Positions 1 to 5,373 of a DNA stretch of 6,736 bases are shown one piece after another. Position numbers and translations under genes: made by a program. This stretch comes from an uncultured Collinsella sp. (GTDB lineage Bacteria > Actinomycetota > Coriobacteriia > Coriobacteriales > Coriobacteriaceae): positions 1-6,736 of the forward strand of contig URTB01000075.1 of NCBI GenBank assembly GCA_900550595.1. Direction: 5' to 3'. Each line of letters starts with the position of its first letter. Position 1 is the stretch's first letter. A model generated the notes under the pieces. It was given only the letters and a program-made list of their open reading frames with translations. It had not been told where the DNA came from and ran no database searches.

Positions 1-386
1 AGACGCGACTTTTGCACAGCTGGAATCGCCGCGGCATGGAAGATTCCGGATGCACAGTGTGCTGTGGCACTGATTTGCCGCTGTTGATTCCGAGCTTGGG
101 CGAGTCAATCTACAGCGCGTGCGGCGGGTTCTTCGCCGACGGACTTCCCGTGAATGAGGCCAACGTGCTGACGCTTGTCGAGCTTTTGCGCGCTTGGACT
201 GCCGGGGGCGCGTACGACCTGATGCGCGAAGACGAGCTGGGTACGCTTGAGGTTGGCAAGCTTGCCGATATCTGCGTACTCGATCGGGATGTGTTCGACC
301 TCGATTATCGCGACGCACGCGATCTTGCGGTTGATATGACGATGTCGGACGGACAAATCGTGTTCGATCGAAATAAGGAGGCATAA
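1..386 (+). CDS. Amidohydrolase family protein (YtcJ-like, Amidohydrolase_3), C-terminal part
   Basis: The reading frame is open from the left edge (first full codon at 3), so the gene starts upstream and only about the last 128 codons are present. What remains is the end of a metal-dependent amidohydrolase barrel. The GTDLPL segment matches the Asp-containing GSDWPV motif of YtcJ-type proteins. It is followed by a helical LLRAWTAGGAY stretch, and then by the typical GTLEVGKLADICVLDRD segment that returns to the small beta-sandwich domain and ends in MSDGQIVFD. Family members hydrolyse amide or related C-N bonds on small molecules; the substrate here is unknown. The stop codon lies 1 nt before the frlC start, so the two genes are co-transcribed and probably translationally coupled. 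From that context I infer a role in processing glycated amino acids or acylated or peptide forms of them. The family call is fairly sure; the substrate is not. Confidence 0.85.
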   Translation, partial: TRLLHSWNRRGMEDSGCTVCCGTDLPLLIPSLGESIYSACGGFFADGLPVNEANVLTLVELLRAWTAGGAYDLMREDELGTLEVGKLADICVLDRDVFDLDYRDARDLAVDMTMSDGQIVFDRNKEA

Positions 387-387
387 G

Positions 388-1239
388 ATGCCTGAATCCA
401 AACCGACGCTGCGCCGCGAACAGATTGCAGGCATGAATATCCACTACATCATGTGGTCGCTCGATTACTTCCTTGATGTGCAGCAGCGCTTGGGCTTTGA
501 GTCCATTGAGCTGTGGTGCGCGGAGCCGCATGTGACGCTCGATCACACGGGCTACTTTGAGGCTGAGGTCCTGGCGAAAAAGGCTGCAGACCGTGGGCTT
601 AGGTATCGTACTCTGTGCCCCGAGAATGTTGTCTATCCTTGGCAGTACTGCGCACGCAAGCCGCTGCATGAACAGCGCAGCCTGGCGTACTTTAAGCACG
701 GCATTGAGCTTGCCGAGGTACTTGGGTGCGACCGTATGTCCATCAACTCGGGCTGGGGCGACTGGGACGAGGACCGCGAGGAAGCCTGGAAGCGCAGCCG
801 CGAGCACTTGTCCATTCTGGCGGAGTATGCCGGGGAGCACGGTCTGGTGCTTACGATGGAAAGCCTGCGTCCCGAGGAGAGCAACCTTGTGACGACGGTT
901 TCCGATGCGAAGCGCATGATTGACGAGGTCGCGAGCCCGTACTTACAGCCCATGGTTGATACAACTGCGATGGGCGTTGCGCGCGAGACGCTCGAGGACT
1001 GGTTTGCCGCCTTTGGTGATGGGGCAATTCACGAGATGCACTTTATCGACGGTGACCCGTATGGCCATCTGGTGTGGGGCGATGGCAAGCACGATATGGA
1101 CGCCTTCGTTGCCACACTCAACGCCCATGGTTTCGACGGCATGCTGGGCCAGGAAATCACGGACGGTCGTTACTACGATGACCCGGCGGCGGCTGATGCC
1201 AAGAACATGGCCGCATTCGAGAAATATCTGATTGACTAA
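388..1239 (+). CDS. frlC: Sugar phosphate isomerase/epimerase, FrlC-like (fructoselysine 3-epimerase)
   Basis: A 283-residue xylose-isomerase-like TIM barrel (AP endonuclease 2 superfamily), close to the E. coli FrlC length. Features recalled from FrlC are all visible: GFESIELWCAEPH near residues 36-48, a PENVVYPW segment at 78-85, MESLRPEESN at 157-166, MVDTTA at 189-194, HEMHFIDGD at 215-223 and a final GQEIT at 254-258. E158, D191, H218 and E256 are the expected divalent-metal ligands. FrlC interconverts psicoselysine and fructoselysine so that the C3 epimer can enter the pathway in the cytoplasm. An AAGGAG site (375-380) sits 7 nt before the ATG, inside the end of the upstream gene, which supports this start. 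The gene sits between an amidohydrolase gene and frlB-frlD. A related ketose 3-epimerase activity is the main alternative; the frlBD neighbours argue for FrlC. Confidence 0.85.
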   Translation: MPESKPTLRREQIAGMNIHYIMWSLDYFLDVQQRLGFESIELWCAEPHVTLDHTGYFEAEVLAKKAADRGLRYRTLCPENVVYPWQYCARKPLHEQRSLAYFKHGIELAEVLGCDRMSINSGWGDWDEDREEAWKRSREHLSILAEYAGEHGLVLTMESLRPEESNLVTTVSDAKRMIDEVASPYLQPMVDTTAMGVARETLEDWFAAFGDGAIHEMHFIDGDPYGHLVWGDGKHDMDAFVATLNAHGFDGMLGQEITDGRYYDDPAAADAKNMAAFEKYLID

Positions 1240-1249
1240 AACAACTATC

Positions 1250-1280
1250 GGCCACGCAACCAACGTCATTGATTGCGGCC
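1250..1280 (+). other. Weak intercistronic hairpin between frlC and frlB
   Basis: In the 62-nt gap between frlC and frlB, the arms GGC(CA)CGCAA and TTGCGGCC can pair with a 2-nt bulge around a 13-nt loop. There is no T tract, so it is not an intrinsic terminator. It could be an mRNA processing or stability element, or chance pairing. Confidence 0.25.
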
Positions 1281-1301
1281 CAAACAAGAAAGGAACTGGA
1301 T

Positions 1302-2270
1302 ATGAACGCACACGATCTGATCAAAGAGGCAATTGCCGAGAAGGGCAAGTTCGACAGCGTCTACTGGATTGCTTGTGGTGGCTCCATGATCGATTTGATC
1401 CCGGCTCACGAGCTTCTGCAGCGCGAGGCAACCACCTTCACTTCGTATATCTATACGGCTCGCGAGTTCGATATCATGCGTCCGCGTCGTCTGGGCGAGA
1501 AGTCCCTGGTCATTGCTTGCAGCCACAGTGGCAATACCCCGGAGGTCGTCGAGGGCTGCGAGATTGCCCTTGCCGCCGGCGCTACGGTGATCGCCCAGAC
1601 CGACAACGCTGGATCCAAGATCGACTCCGGCAAGTGGACCACGTGGGTCTACCCATGGGGCGAGGGTGTGCCGCAGGCCGAGGTCCCCGCTGGCATTTCG
1701 CTGTCGCTTGCGGCAGAGCTGCTCGATCAGCAGGAGGGCTACGCCGATCTTGCCGATATGTATGCCGGTATCGCCGAGATGGATAAGATTCTTCCCCCGG
1801 CACGTGAGAAGGTAAATGCCGAGCTGGGCGATCGTTTTGCCAAGCTTTGCCAGGAGCACGAGTTCTTCTATATTCTTGGCAGCGGTCCCAACTTTAGCCA
1901 GACCTACGGTTTCGCTATCTGCTCTCTTATGGAGATGCAGTGGCAGCACTGCAGCTACATCCACTCTGCCGAGTACTTCCATGGCCCCTTCGAGGCTACT
2001 CAGGATGGCGTTTTTTACTTCCTGCAGATGGGCTCCAGCGAGTGCCGTGCTATGGACGAGCGCGCCCTGGCGTTCCTTAAGACGCATACCGATACGCTGA
2101 TGGTGCTCGATGCCAAGGAGTACGGTATGGAAGCCGTGCCGGCGAGCGTCCGTGCCTATCTGGACCCGGTGCTGTTCTACGCCATGAACTGCGAGCTGCG
2201 TGCTGCACGCGGCAAGGTGTTTGATCACGATCCCGATTTCCGTCGCTATATGGGTGTTGTCGAGTACTAG
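1302..2270 (+). CDS. frlB: Fructoselysine 6-phosphate deglycase (SIS domain protein)
   Basis: A 322-residue cytoplasmic protein with two SIS (sugar isomerase) domains, roughly residues 15-150 and 178-310. Domain 1 has YWIACGGS (21-28) and the phosphosugar-binding CSHSGNTPEV motif (73-82). Domain 2 has ILGSGPN (191-197) and HSAEYFHGPFE (221-231); E224 and H227 lie in the block equivalent to ESGEFRHGP of E. coli FrlB. The C-terminus, FDHDPDFRRYMGVVEY, is nearly diagnostic, matching the E. coli FrlB ending. FrlB hydrolyses fructoselysine 6-phosphate to glucose 6-phosphate and lysine. The ATG at 1302 is chosen over an in-frame TTG at 1269 because AAAGGA (1289-1294) sits 7 nt before it, and the extra 11 residues would have no such site. 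The frlD start follows 14 nt after the stop. A FraB-like enzyme for fructose-asparagine, or another Amadori phosphate deglycase, is the main alternative. Confidence 0.92.
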   Translation: MNAHDLIKEAIAEKGKFDSVYWIACGGSMIDLIPAHELLQREATTFTSYIYTAREFDIMRPRRLGEKSLVIACSHSGNTPEVVEGCEIALAAGATVIAQTDNAGSKIDSGKWTTWVYPWGEGVPQAEVPAGISLSLAAELLDQQEGYADLADMYAGIAEMDKILPPAREKVNAELGDRFAKLCQEHEFFYILGSGPNFSQTYGFAICSLMEMQWQHCSYIHSAEYFHGPFEATQDGVFYFLQMGSSECRAMDERALAFLKTHTDTLMVLDAKEYGMEAVPASVRAYLDPVLFYAMNCELRAARGKVFDHDPDFRRYMGVVEY

Positions 2271-2284
2271 AAGGGACAAAGGCC

Positions 2285-3148
2285 ATGGCATTTAACGTTA
2301 ACGCGCTCGGATTTGGCGACAACGTCGTCGATCGCTACGAGCATATCCACACCATGTATCCTGGCGGCAACGCGGTGAACTTCGCCGTTTATGCCAAGAA
2401 ATGCGGTGCCGCACGTTCCGCATACATGGGCATTTTTGGCAATGACGCCGCTGCCGAGCATGTCATTGCAAGCCTCGAGGATGAGGGTATCGAGCTTGAC
2501 AAGTGCGAGCAGATGATTGGCGAGAACGGAGCGGCTCGCGTGACCGTCGTTGACGGTGACCGTGTCTTCCTTGGCTCCAACGAGGGCGGTATCCGTGGCG
2601 ATGCGCGCTATGTCCTCGATCGCTTTGACCTTTCGTACATGAAGCAGTTCGATGTGGTTCATTCGGGCAACTATTGCTTTACCGAGCGCGAGCTGCCCAA
2701 GTTGAAGGCTGCGGGCGTCACGGTCTCTTTTGACTTTTCGGACGACTCTACCGACGAGTACTACGAGCAGATTGCGCCCTACGTCGATTTCGCCTTCTTT
2801 AGTGCGGCGGATGCCGCGAGTGAGGACGAGATCCGCGAGCGTCTGGCATGGGTGAAGGGCTTGGGTCCGCGTTTTGTGTCGGCTACGGCGGGCGCCGAGG
2901 GCTGCATTGCTTACGACGGCGAGCGTTATTACCGCCAGCTGGCTAAACCGGTAACGGACATGAAGGACACCATGGGGGCGGGCGACTCGTTCCTTACCTC
3001 GTTTTTGATGTGCTATCTCGATTCCGCCAAGCGTGGTGAAGATGGCGCCGAGGCCATCGAGCGCGCGCTCGACTTTGCTGCCGGGTTTGCCTCGACCGTG
3101 TGCGGCATGGAAGGTTCTTGGGGCCACGGAGCACCAATCGTCGAATAG
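2285..3148 (+). CDS. frlD: Fructoselysine 6-kinase (PfkB/ribokinase family)
   Basis: A 287-residue PfkB-family kinase. The N-terminal GFGDNVVDRY (9-18) and PGGNAVNFAVY (26-36) match the substrate-binding GDN-VD and GGNAVN-AVY blocks of FrlD. NDRVF of E. coli FrlD has its counterpart at GDRVF (91-95), and VSFDFSDDS (147-155) corresponds to the FDFSDK block. The ATP-site signature DTMGAGDSF spans 228-236 with catalytic Asp234. The C-terminal GMEGSWGHGAP resembles the YHGAW ending of FrlD. It transfers phosphate from ATP to C6 of fructoselysine, making the substrate for the frlB product encoded directly upstream. AAGGGA (2271-2276) lies 8 nt before the ATG, immediately after the frlB stop, so coupling with frlB is likely. 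The gene ends the operon, followed within 7 nt by a strong hairpin. No transporter or regulator for the pathway lies in the window; these are presumably upstream. Confidence 0.92.
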   Translation: MAFNVNALGFGDNVVDRYEHIHTMYPGGNAVNFAVYAKKCGAARSAYMGIFGNDAAAEHVIASLEDEGIELDKCEQMIGENGAARVTVVDGDRVFLGSNEGGIRGDARYVLDRFDLSYMKQFDVVHSGNYCFTERELPKLKAAGVTVSFDFSDDSTDEYYEQIAPYVDFAFFSAADAASEDEIRERLAWVKGLGPRFVSATAGAEGCIAYDGERYYRQLAKPVTDMKDTMGAGDSFLTSFLMCYLDSAKRGEDGAEAIERALDFAAGFASTVCGMEGSWGHGAPIVE

Positions 3149-3154
3149 CCGAGC

Positions 3155-3188
3155 GGTCCCGGGGAGGTGCAGGCGCCTCCTCGGGACC
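3155..3188 (+). terminator. Strong GC-rich hairpin after frlD, without a U tract
   Basis: Positions 3155-3167 pair with 3176-3188 over 13 bp (one G-T pair) around an 8-nt loop, 6 nt after the frlD stop. The position and strength suggest the end of the frl operon. The bases that follow (CGGTGTGCAAAAAA) hold no T run on the + strand, and there is none on the other strand either, so it is not a canonical intrinsic terminator. Only 1 nt separates the stem from the inverted-repeat element starting at 3190. It could act as a 3' stabilising hairpin, or be a terminator whose U tract was separated when the element inserted. Confidence 0.5.
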
Positions 3189-3189
3189 C

Positions 3190-3220
3190 GGTGTGCAAAA
3201 AATGCCAAATATGAGTACTG
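3190..3220 (+). repeat. Left 31-bp terminal inverted repeat
   Basis: Begins GGTGTGCAAAAAATGCC and ends in GAGTACTG. It is the exact reverse complement of 3392-3422 over 31 bases. Homology stops at the outer edge (C3189 against A3423). Inward it decays to scattered matches. Confidence 0.9.
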
Positions 3221-3238
3221 TGACTAATTTAGTCGCAG
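3218..3238. repeat. Short palindrome inside the element
   Basis: The arms CTGTGACTAA and TTAGTCGCAG flank a single central T: 10 pairs, with one G-T. The loop is too tight for all pairs to form in RNA, so it may be a protein-binding dyad, for example a subterminal transposase site. It overlaps the inner end of the left terminal repeat by 3 nt. Confidence 0.4.
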
Positions 3239-3245
3239 CAAAATC

Positions 3246-3282
3246 AACCCCTTCAGACGTGATTTGAGCGTCTGGAGGGGTT
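3246..3282. terminator. Possible bidirectional terminator hairpin
   Basis: Positions 3246-3259 (AACCCCTTCAGACG) pair with 3269-3282 (CGTCTGGAGGGGTT), giving 14 pairs (one G-T) and a 9-nt loop. On the + strand the stem runs into TTTAAGATTT. On the - strand it is followed by GATTTTGC. Both tails are only modestly T-rich, but the place between convergent frlD and tatD suits a terminator serving both directions. Confidence 0.55.
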
Positions 3283-3391
3283 TAAGATTTGCGAAAACGC
3301 AGGATGAATGACTGTAAAAGCTTTAATTAGCGGACAATCGAGGATTATTCTGGCGGTTGGAAAGTTAAAAGAAATGTATCCATTCCGGTAG

Positions 3392-3422
3392 CAGTACTCA
3401 TATTTGGCATTTTTTGCACACC
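3392..3422 (-). repeat. Right 31-bp terminal inverted repeat
   Basis: Reads CAGTACTCATATTTGGC then a six-T run then GCACACC on the + strand. It is the exact reverse complement of the left repeat. It ends 5 nt before the tatD stop codon, so tatD is intact. Confidence 0.9.
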
Positions 3423-3427
3423 AGGGG

Positions 3428-4210
3428 TTAGCGAAGGTCAAAAACAGAGCGCGCATTTGTTAAAACTATCGACTCGATGCGCTTTGCGTCGCAGTTTTTG
3501 AGCGAGGTGATGCGTTCTGAGGTCCTTGTGAGCGACCTGATGAGCGACTGCGCGCTTGTTTCTGTGTTTGGCTCGGCCGGCGCATCGGTCTCGAGCAGTA
3601 GGCGGTCGAGTGGAATCTGTCGTGCGTATTCGCGACCGCGCTTGGTCGCGAGCATGCGTTCGTTGACGGAAAAATAGCAGCCCGCATTACGCGCGCGGGT
3701 GAGTTCGTCCGAAGTGCCGCTAAACCAGTGGAAGATGATAGCGGGGGAGTCGGGGTTTGGGATGAGTAGTCCATGCGATTCGAGGACGTCCAGTACGGCT
3801 CCTGCCGAACGAACGGCGTGAATTGATATCACGCGCCAGGTAAGAGGATGCTGCACGAGCGCATCGCAGAGCCGGTTAAGTGCCTGTATTTGTAGCGGCT
3901 CACTTCCAGCAAAGCGCGCGGAAAAGTCGAGTCCGACTTCGCCGATGTAGCGTTCTTGGGCAGCAACTTCGCAAAGCAGATTGACTTCGGCAAAACCGCA
4001 GTGGCCATCGGCGAGCCACCAGGGGTGAAGCCCAACGCCGGCGATGATGCCCGGGTGGCGACGAGCGCGCTCGTTTGCGGCCGAAAAGTCGCGTGGATCG
4101 ACGCCGCAATCAAATAGACCCAAGCCCAGCGCCGTTGCCTCATCGGCAACGGCGTCCGGGTGAGCCATTAAATCAAGATGGCAGTGTGCATCAAATAACC
4201 GGAGCTCCAT
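3428..4210 (-). CDS. tatD: TatD family metal-dependent hydrolase
   Basis: A 260-residue TIM-barrel amidohydrolase-superfamily protein, the usual TatD length. All metal-site motifs are present: HCHLD with H9 and H11 near the N-terminus, VGLHPWW with H62, the signature GEVGLD with E91, SIHAVRS with H131, FHWFSG with H161, and ETDAP with D209. TatD proteins are cytoplasmic Mg-dependent DNases/exonucleases linked to DNA repair and turnover; the exact substrate in this clade is not known. A GGAG (5' end at 4223, 3' end at 4220) lies 9 nt before the ATG. Only 14 nt separate this start from the tcdA stop, so the two form an operon. The N-terminal barrel is less typical than E. coli TatD (HPWW instead of HPH), as expected for a divergent subfamily. 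The stop codon lies 5 nt from the inverted-repeat element. Confidence 0.88.
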   Translation of the reverse strand: MELRLFDAHCHLDLMAHPDAVADEATALGLGLFDCGVDPRDFSAANERARRHPGIIAGVGLHPWWLADGHCGFAEVNLLCEVAAQERYIGEVGLDFSARFAGSEPLQIQALNRLCDALVQHPLTWRVISIHAVRSAGAVLDVLESHGLLIPNPDSPAIIFHWFSGTSDELTRARNAGCYFSVNERMLATKRGREYARQIPLDRLLLETDAPAEPNTETSAQSLIRSLTRTSERITSLKNCDAKRIESIVLTNARSVFDLR

Positions 4211-4224
4211 CTCGGCGCGCTCCG

Positions 4225-5022
4225 CTAGTCCAAGCGCTGGCCATCGGCGCGCACGCGCTCGGTGCCGCGGCCACTGATCTGGCGGATAACCTCGCCGGCA
4301 ATCATCTGGCCCATGATGGGCGGCATAAAGCTGGCGGTTCCGAGCTCAGTGCGCTCGTGGATATTGGAAGGGTCGCGGGGCTGTGTCTTAACCGATTCCT
4401 CGCAGCTAAACAGTACATGCAGACTCTTGATTCCGCGCTTCTTGCATTCTTTGCGCATGATGCGGCTCATGGGGTCACGTACCGTATCGAAAATGTCGGC
4501 AAAGCGGAGGCACTCGGGATGGAGCTTGTTGGCCCCGCCCATGGAGCTAACCAAACGAATGTCGTGGTCCTGAGCATATTTGGCAATGGTGAGCTTGGCC
4601 GAGATGGTGTCGATGGCGTCGACGACGTAGTCGAGCTTGCCGTCCGTCTGCTCCAAAACGCGCGCGAAAAATTCGTCGATATTGTCGCTCAACAGGTATT
4701 CGGTGCGCTTGATGACGGTAGCGGCTGGATTGATGTCGTGGATCATGGCTTCCATAACATCGACCTTGCGCTTGCCGATGGTGCTTTGAAAGGCGATGGC
4801 CTGGCGATTGATATTGCTGGGCGCGATGATGTCCTTATCCAGAATGACGAAATGACCAATGCCGCCGCGGGCAAGTGCCTCGCAGCAATTGGAGCCCACA
4901 CCTCCGCAGCCGAGCACCAGCACCGTGGCGGCGGCGAGTTTGTCGAGTGCCTCGCGGCCCATGATGATCTCGAGCTTGGTGTCGCGTGTCTCGTCGGGGG
5001 TTGCGGCTGTGGTTTCGGTCAT
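4225..5022 (-). CDS. tcdA: tRNA threonylcarbamoyladenosine dehydratase
   Basis: An E1-like, ThiF/MoeB-fold protein of 265 residues from the chosen start, close to E. coli TcdA (268). It has the nucleotide-binding glycine motif GCGGVGS (about residues 38-44), the acidic end of the next strand LDKDIIAPSNINRQ (61-74, with the conserved Asn and Arg of E1 enzymes) and YVVDAIDT (132-139). Further conserved stretches are SSMGGANKLHP (159-169) and TASFMPPIMGQMIAGEVI (229-246). It uses ATP to cyclise t6A at position 37 of ANN-decoding tRNAs into ct6A. The start is placed at 5022, not at the in-frame ATG at 5028: GGAGG abuts the 5028 ATG with no spacer but lies 6 nt before 5022. The gene is first in an operon with tatD. 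Other ThiF-family activators are an alternative, but motif order and length favour TcdA. Confidence 0.9.
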   Translation of the reverse strand: MTETTAATPDETRDTKLEIIMGREALDKLAAATVLVLGCGGVGSNCCEALARGGIGHFVILDKDIIAPSNINRQAIAFQSTIGKRKVDVMEAMIHDINPAATVIKRTEYLLSDNIDEFFARVLEQTDGKLDYVVDAIDTISAKLTIAKYAQDHDIRLVSSMGGANKLHPECLRFADIFDTVRDPMSRIMRKECKKRGIKSLHVLFSCEESVKTQPRDPSNIHERTELGTASFMPPIMGQMIAGEVIRQISGRGTERVRADGQRLD

Positions 5023-5028
5023 AGACAT

Positions 5029-5033
5029 CCTCC
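5029..5033 (-). promoter_or_regulatory. tcdA ribosome-binding site that decides the start
   Basis: GGAGG on the - strand directly touches an ATG at 5028 and leaves a normal 6-nt spacer to the next in-frame ATG at 5022. Initiation at 5022 is therefore much more likely. Confidence 0.75.
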
Positions 5034-5066
5034 GATGGGGAAGCGAATCGTGTTTTAGCTATAGTC

Positions 5067-5095
5067 ATTATAGGTATTATCGCGATTCCATTTGA
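5067..5095 (-). promoter_or_regulatory. Candidate tcdA-tatD promoter
   Basis: A perfect TATAAT -10 box reads leftward from 5072 to 5067, about 45 nt before the tcdA start. Seventeen bases upstream, TCAAAT (5095-5090) is a poor -35 match. The -10 is convincing; the -35 is not. Confidence 0.5.
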
Positions 5096-5109
5096 GCCCT
5101 AGGGGCTTG

Positions 5110-5138
5110 TTGAAATGAGGCAGTGATTCGCATAAGAT
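5110..5138 (+). promoter_or_regulatory. Candidate promoter of the antisense (antitoxin) RNA
   Basis: TTGAAA (5110-5115, 5 of 6 to TTGACA) and TAAGAT (5133-5138) are separated by exactly 17 bp on the + strand. Initiation would fall near 5145. No + strand ORF with a start site follows, so the product would be a noncoding RNA running toward the small - strand gene. Confidence 0.55.
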
Positions 5139-5177
5139 GAAGCAGATGGCACCCGTTGCAGCGGGTTGGCCAACTCC
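5138..5177 (+). repeat. Split arm of inverted repeat enclosing the toxin gene
   Basis: Positions 5138-5149 (TGAAGCAGATGG) and 5169-5177 (GCCAACTCC) are together the reverse complement of the contiguous stretch 5341-5361 (21 pairs, one of them G-T). They are interrupted by an insert, 5150-5168, that itself folds into a hairpin (ACCCG-TTGCAG-CGGGT). On the toxin mRNA this arm lies in the 3' UTR and the partner arm in the 5' leader. Confidence 0.75.
5148..5171 (-). terminator. Possible toxin mRNA terminator hairpin
   Basis: On the - strand GGC-(CA)-ACCCG-CTGCAA-CGGGT-GCC forms 8 pairs with a 2-nt bulge and is followed by ATCTGCTTCATCTT, a moderately T-rich tail. It could end the toxin mRNA around 5135-5140, which would keep the 3' pairing arm on the message. 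Its outer pairs compete with the long-range 5'-3' pairing. Confidence 0.35.
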
Positions 5178-5201
5178 GAAACACGTTTATGGCGTGAGAA
5201 G

Positions 5202-5232
5202 TGGCCGTCTTCGCATTACGCGGGGGCGGCTA
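5202..5232 (+). terminator. Terminator of the antisense RNA
   Basis: Positions 5202-5214 pair with 5220-5232 around an ATTAC loop: 13 continuous pairs, four of them G-T, followed by TTTCATT. The G-T pairs become A-C mismatches on the opposite strand, so the stem is clearly better as + strand RNA. That supports a transcript running toward the toxin gene. It overlaps the toxin stop codon (5230-5232). Confidence 0.55.
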
Positions 5233-5316
5233 TTTCATTCGACCTCCAATGTGGATGCCGAGCTCCACAGCCGCGATTACAAGCAATAACAACGTCAGGA
5301 CATCGTCAATACTCAT
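5230..5316 (-). CDS. Small hydrophobic peptide, putative holin-like type I toxin (28 aa)
   Basis: A 28-codon ORF too short for usual gene callers. It starts MSIDDVLTLLLLVIAA, continues VELGIHIGG and ends RMK. The form is a short acidic N-terminus, one hydrophobic helix (about residues 6-17, possibly to 23) and a basic C-terminus, as in the putative holin-like toxin / TxpA-type families that insert in the cytoplasmic membrane. The translation signal is excellent: AAGGAG (5329-5324 on the - strand) with 7 nt to the ATG. A TACAAT -10 lies upstream. A convergent antisense transcript is predicted over its 3' end, and an inverted repeat encloses the gene. The membrane segment is short for a full span. 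Toxicity is inferred from layout and form, not shown. It could instead be a harmless small membrane peptide or regulator. Confidence 0.65.
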   Translation of the reverse strand: MSIDDVLTLLLLVIAAVELGIHIGGRMK

Positions 5317-5340
5317 AGTCCATCTCCTTCTCGGGTAGAG

Positions 5341-5361
5341 GGAGCTGGCCCATCTGCTTCA
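5341..5361 (-). repeat. Contiguous arm of inverted repeat, in the toxin mRNA leader
   Basis: On the - strand this reads TGAAGCAGATGG followed by GCCAGCTCC, and begins near the predicted toxin transcription start. It is complementary to the split arm 5138-5177 in the 3' UTR. It lies 12 nt upstream of the toxin Shine-Dalgarno. The motif AGATGG recurs next to the Shine-Dalgarno (GGAGATGG), so the 3' CCATCT could pair with either. Confidence 0.75.
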
Positions 5362-5367
5362 ACTTTC

Positions 5368-5373
5368 ATTGTA
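5368..5373 (-). promoter_or_regulatory. Candidate -10 box of the toxin gene
   Basis: TACAAT on the - strand (5 of 6 to TATAAT), 52 nt before the toxin ATG, with initiation expected near 5361. No good -35 is seen at 16-18 bp (AGAACA or TAGAAC). The promoter is divergent from that of sdpR. Confidence 0.4.

Larger units (their letters stand above)
3190..3422. mobile_element. MITE-like short inverted-repeat element (233 bp)
   Basis: The segment is bounded by perfect 31-bp inverted repeats (3190-3220 and 3392-3422) and has no credible ORF inside. Its interior is AT-richer than the flanking genes and contains a palindrome next to the left repeat (3218-3238) and a 14-bp hairpin (3246-3282). It exactly fills the space between the frlD 3' hairpin (ends 3188) and the tatD stop (3428). 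Size, terminal repeats and lack of coding capacity fit a miniature inverted-repeat transposable element. I see no clear target-site duplication (flanks CCC and AGG), and I cannot name a parent transposase. The alternative is a conserved bidirectional transcription-termination or RNA-structure element shared by the two convergent operons. Confidence 0.55.
5145..5240 (+). ncRNA. Putative antisense RNA (type I antitoxin), RatA-like arrangement
   Basis: A transcript from the promoter at 5110-5138 to the hairpin ending at 5232 would be about 90-100 nt. It would be fully complementary to the 3' UTR and last codons of the small - strand toxin gene. This convergent 3'-overlap layout is the one known for txpA/RatA and related type I toxin-antitoxin pairs. 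Both ends of the RNA are predicted from sequence only. Its 5' part holds the small hairpin ACCCG/CGGGT and its 3' part the terminator stem. Confidence 0.5.

Noticed and set aside
1269..1301. Upstream TTG start for frlB adding 11 residues
   Set aside because: No Shine-Dalgarno for the TTG. The AAAGGA at 1289-1294 is correctly spaced for the ATG at 1302.
1266..2291. Long - strand open frame (341 codons) opposite frlB
   Set aside because: It mirrors the frlB coding sequence, whose GC-rich codon pattern leaves the reverse frame open. It has no family motifs, and frlB is unmistakable.
2267..3208. Long - strand open frame (313 codons) opposite frlD
   Set aside because: Antisense shadow of frlD that also runs through the 3' hairpin; no recognisable domain.
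3253..3456. - strand 67-codon frame crossing the inverted-repeat element
   Set aside because: It overlaps the tatD 3' end and the right terminal repeat, has no ribosome-binding site and looks like translated repeat sequence.
4075..5058. Long + strand open frame (327 codons) opposite tcdA and the start of tatD
   Set aside because: Shadow of two real genes with complete catalytic motifs on the - strand. The composition is repetitive (Gly, Ala, Asp, His), as expected for a reverse frame.
5095..5107. Small palindrome AGCCC-TAG-GGGCT between the tcdA and antisense promoters
   Set aside because: Five pairs with a 3-nt loop and no T tract on either strand. Too weak to call a terminator, though it could be a minor end for the toxin mRNA.
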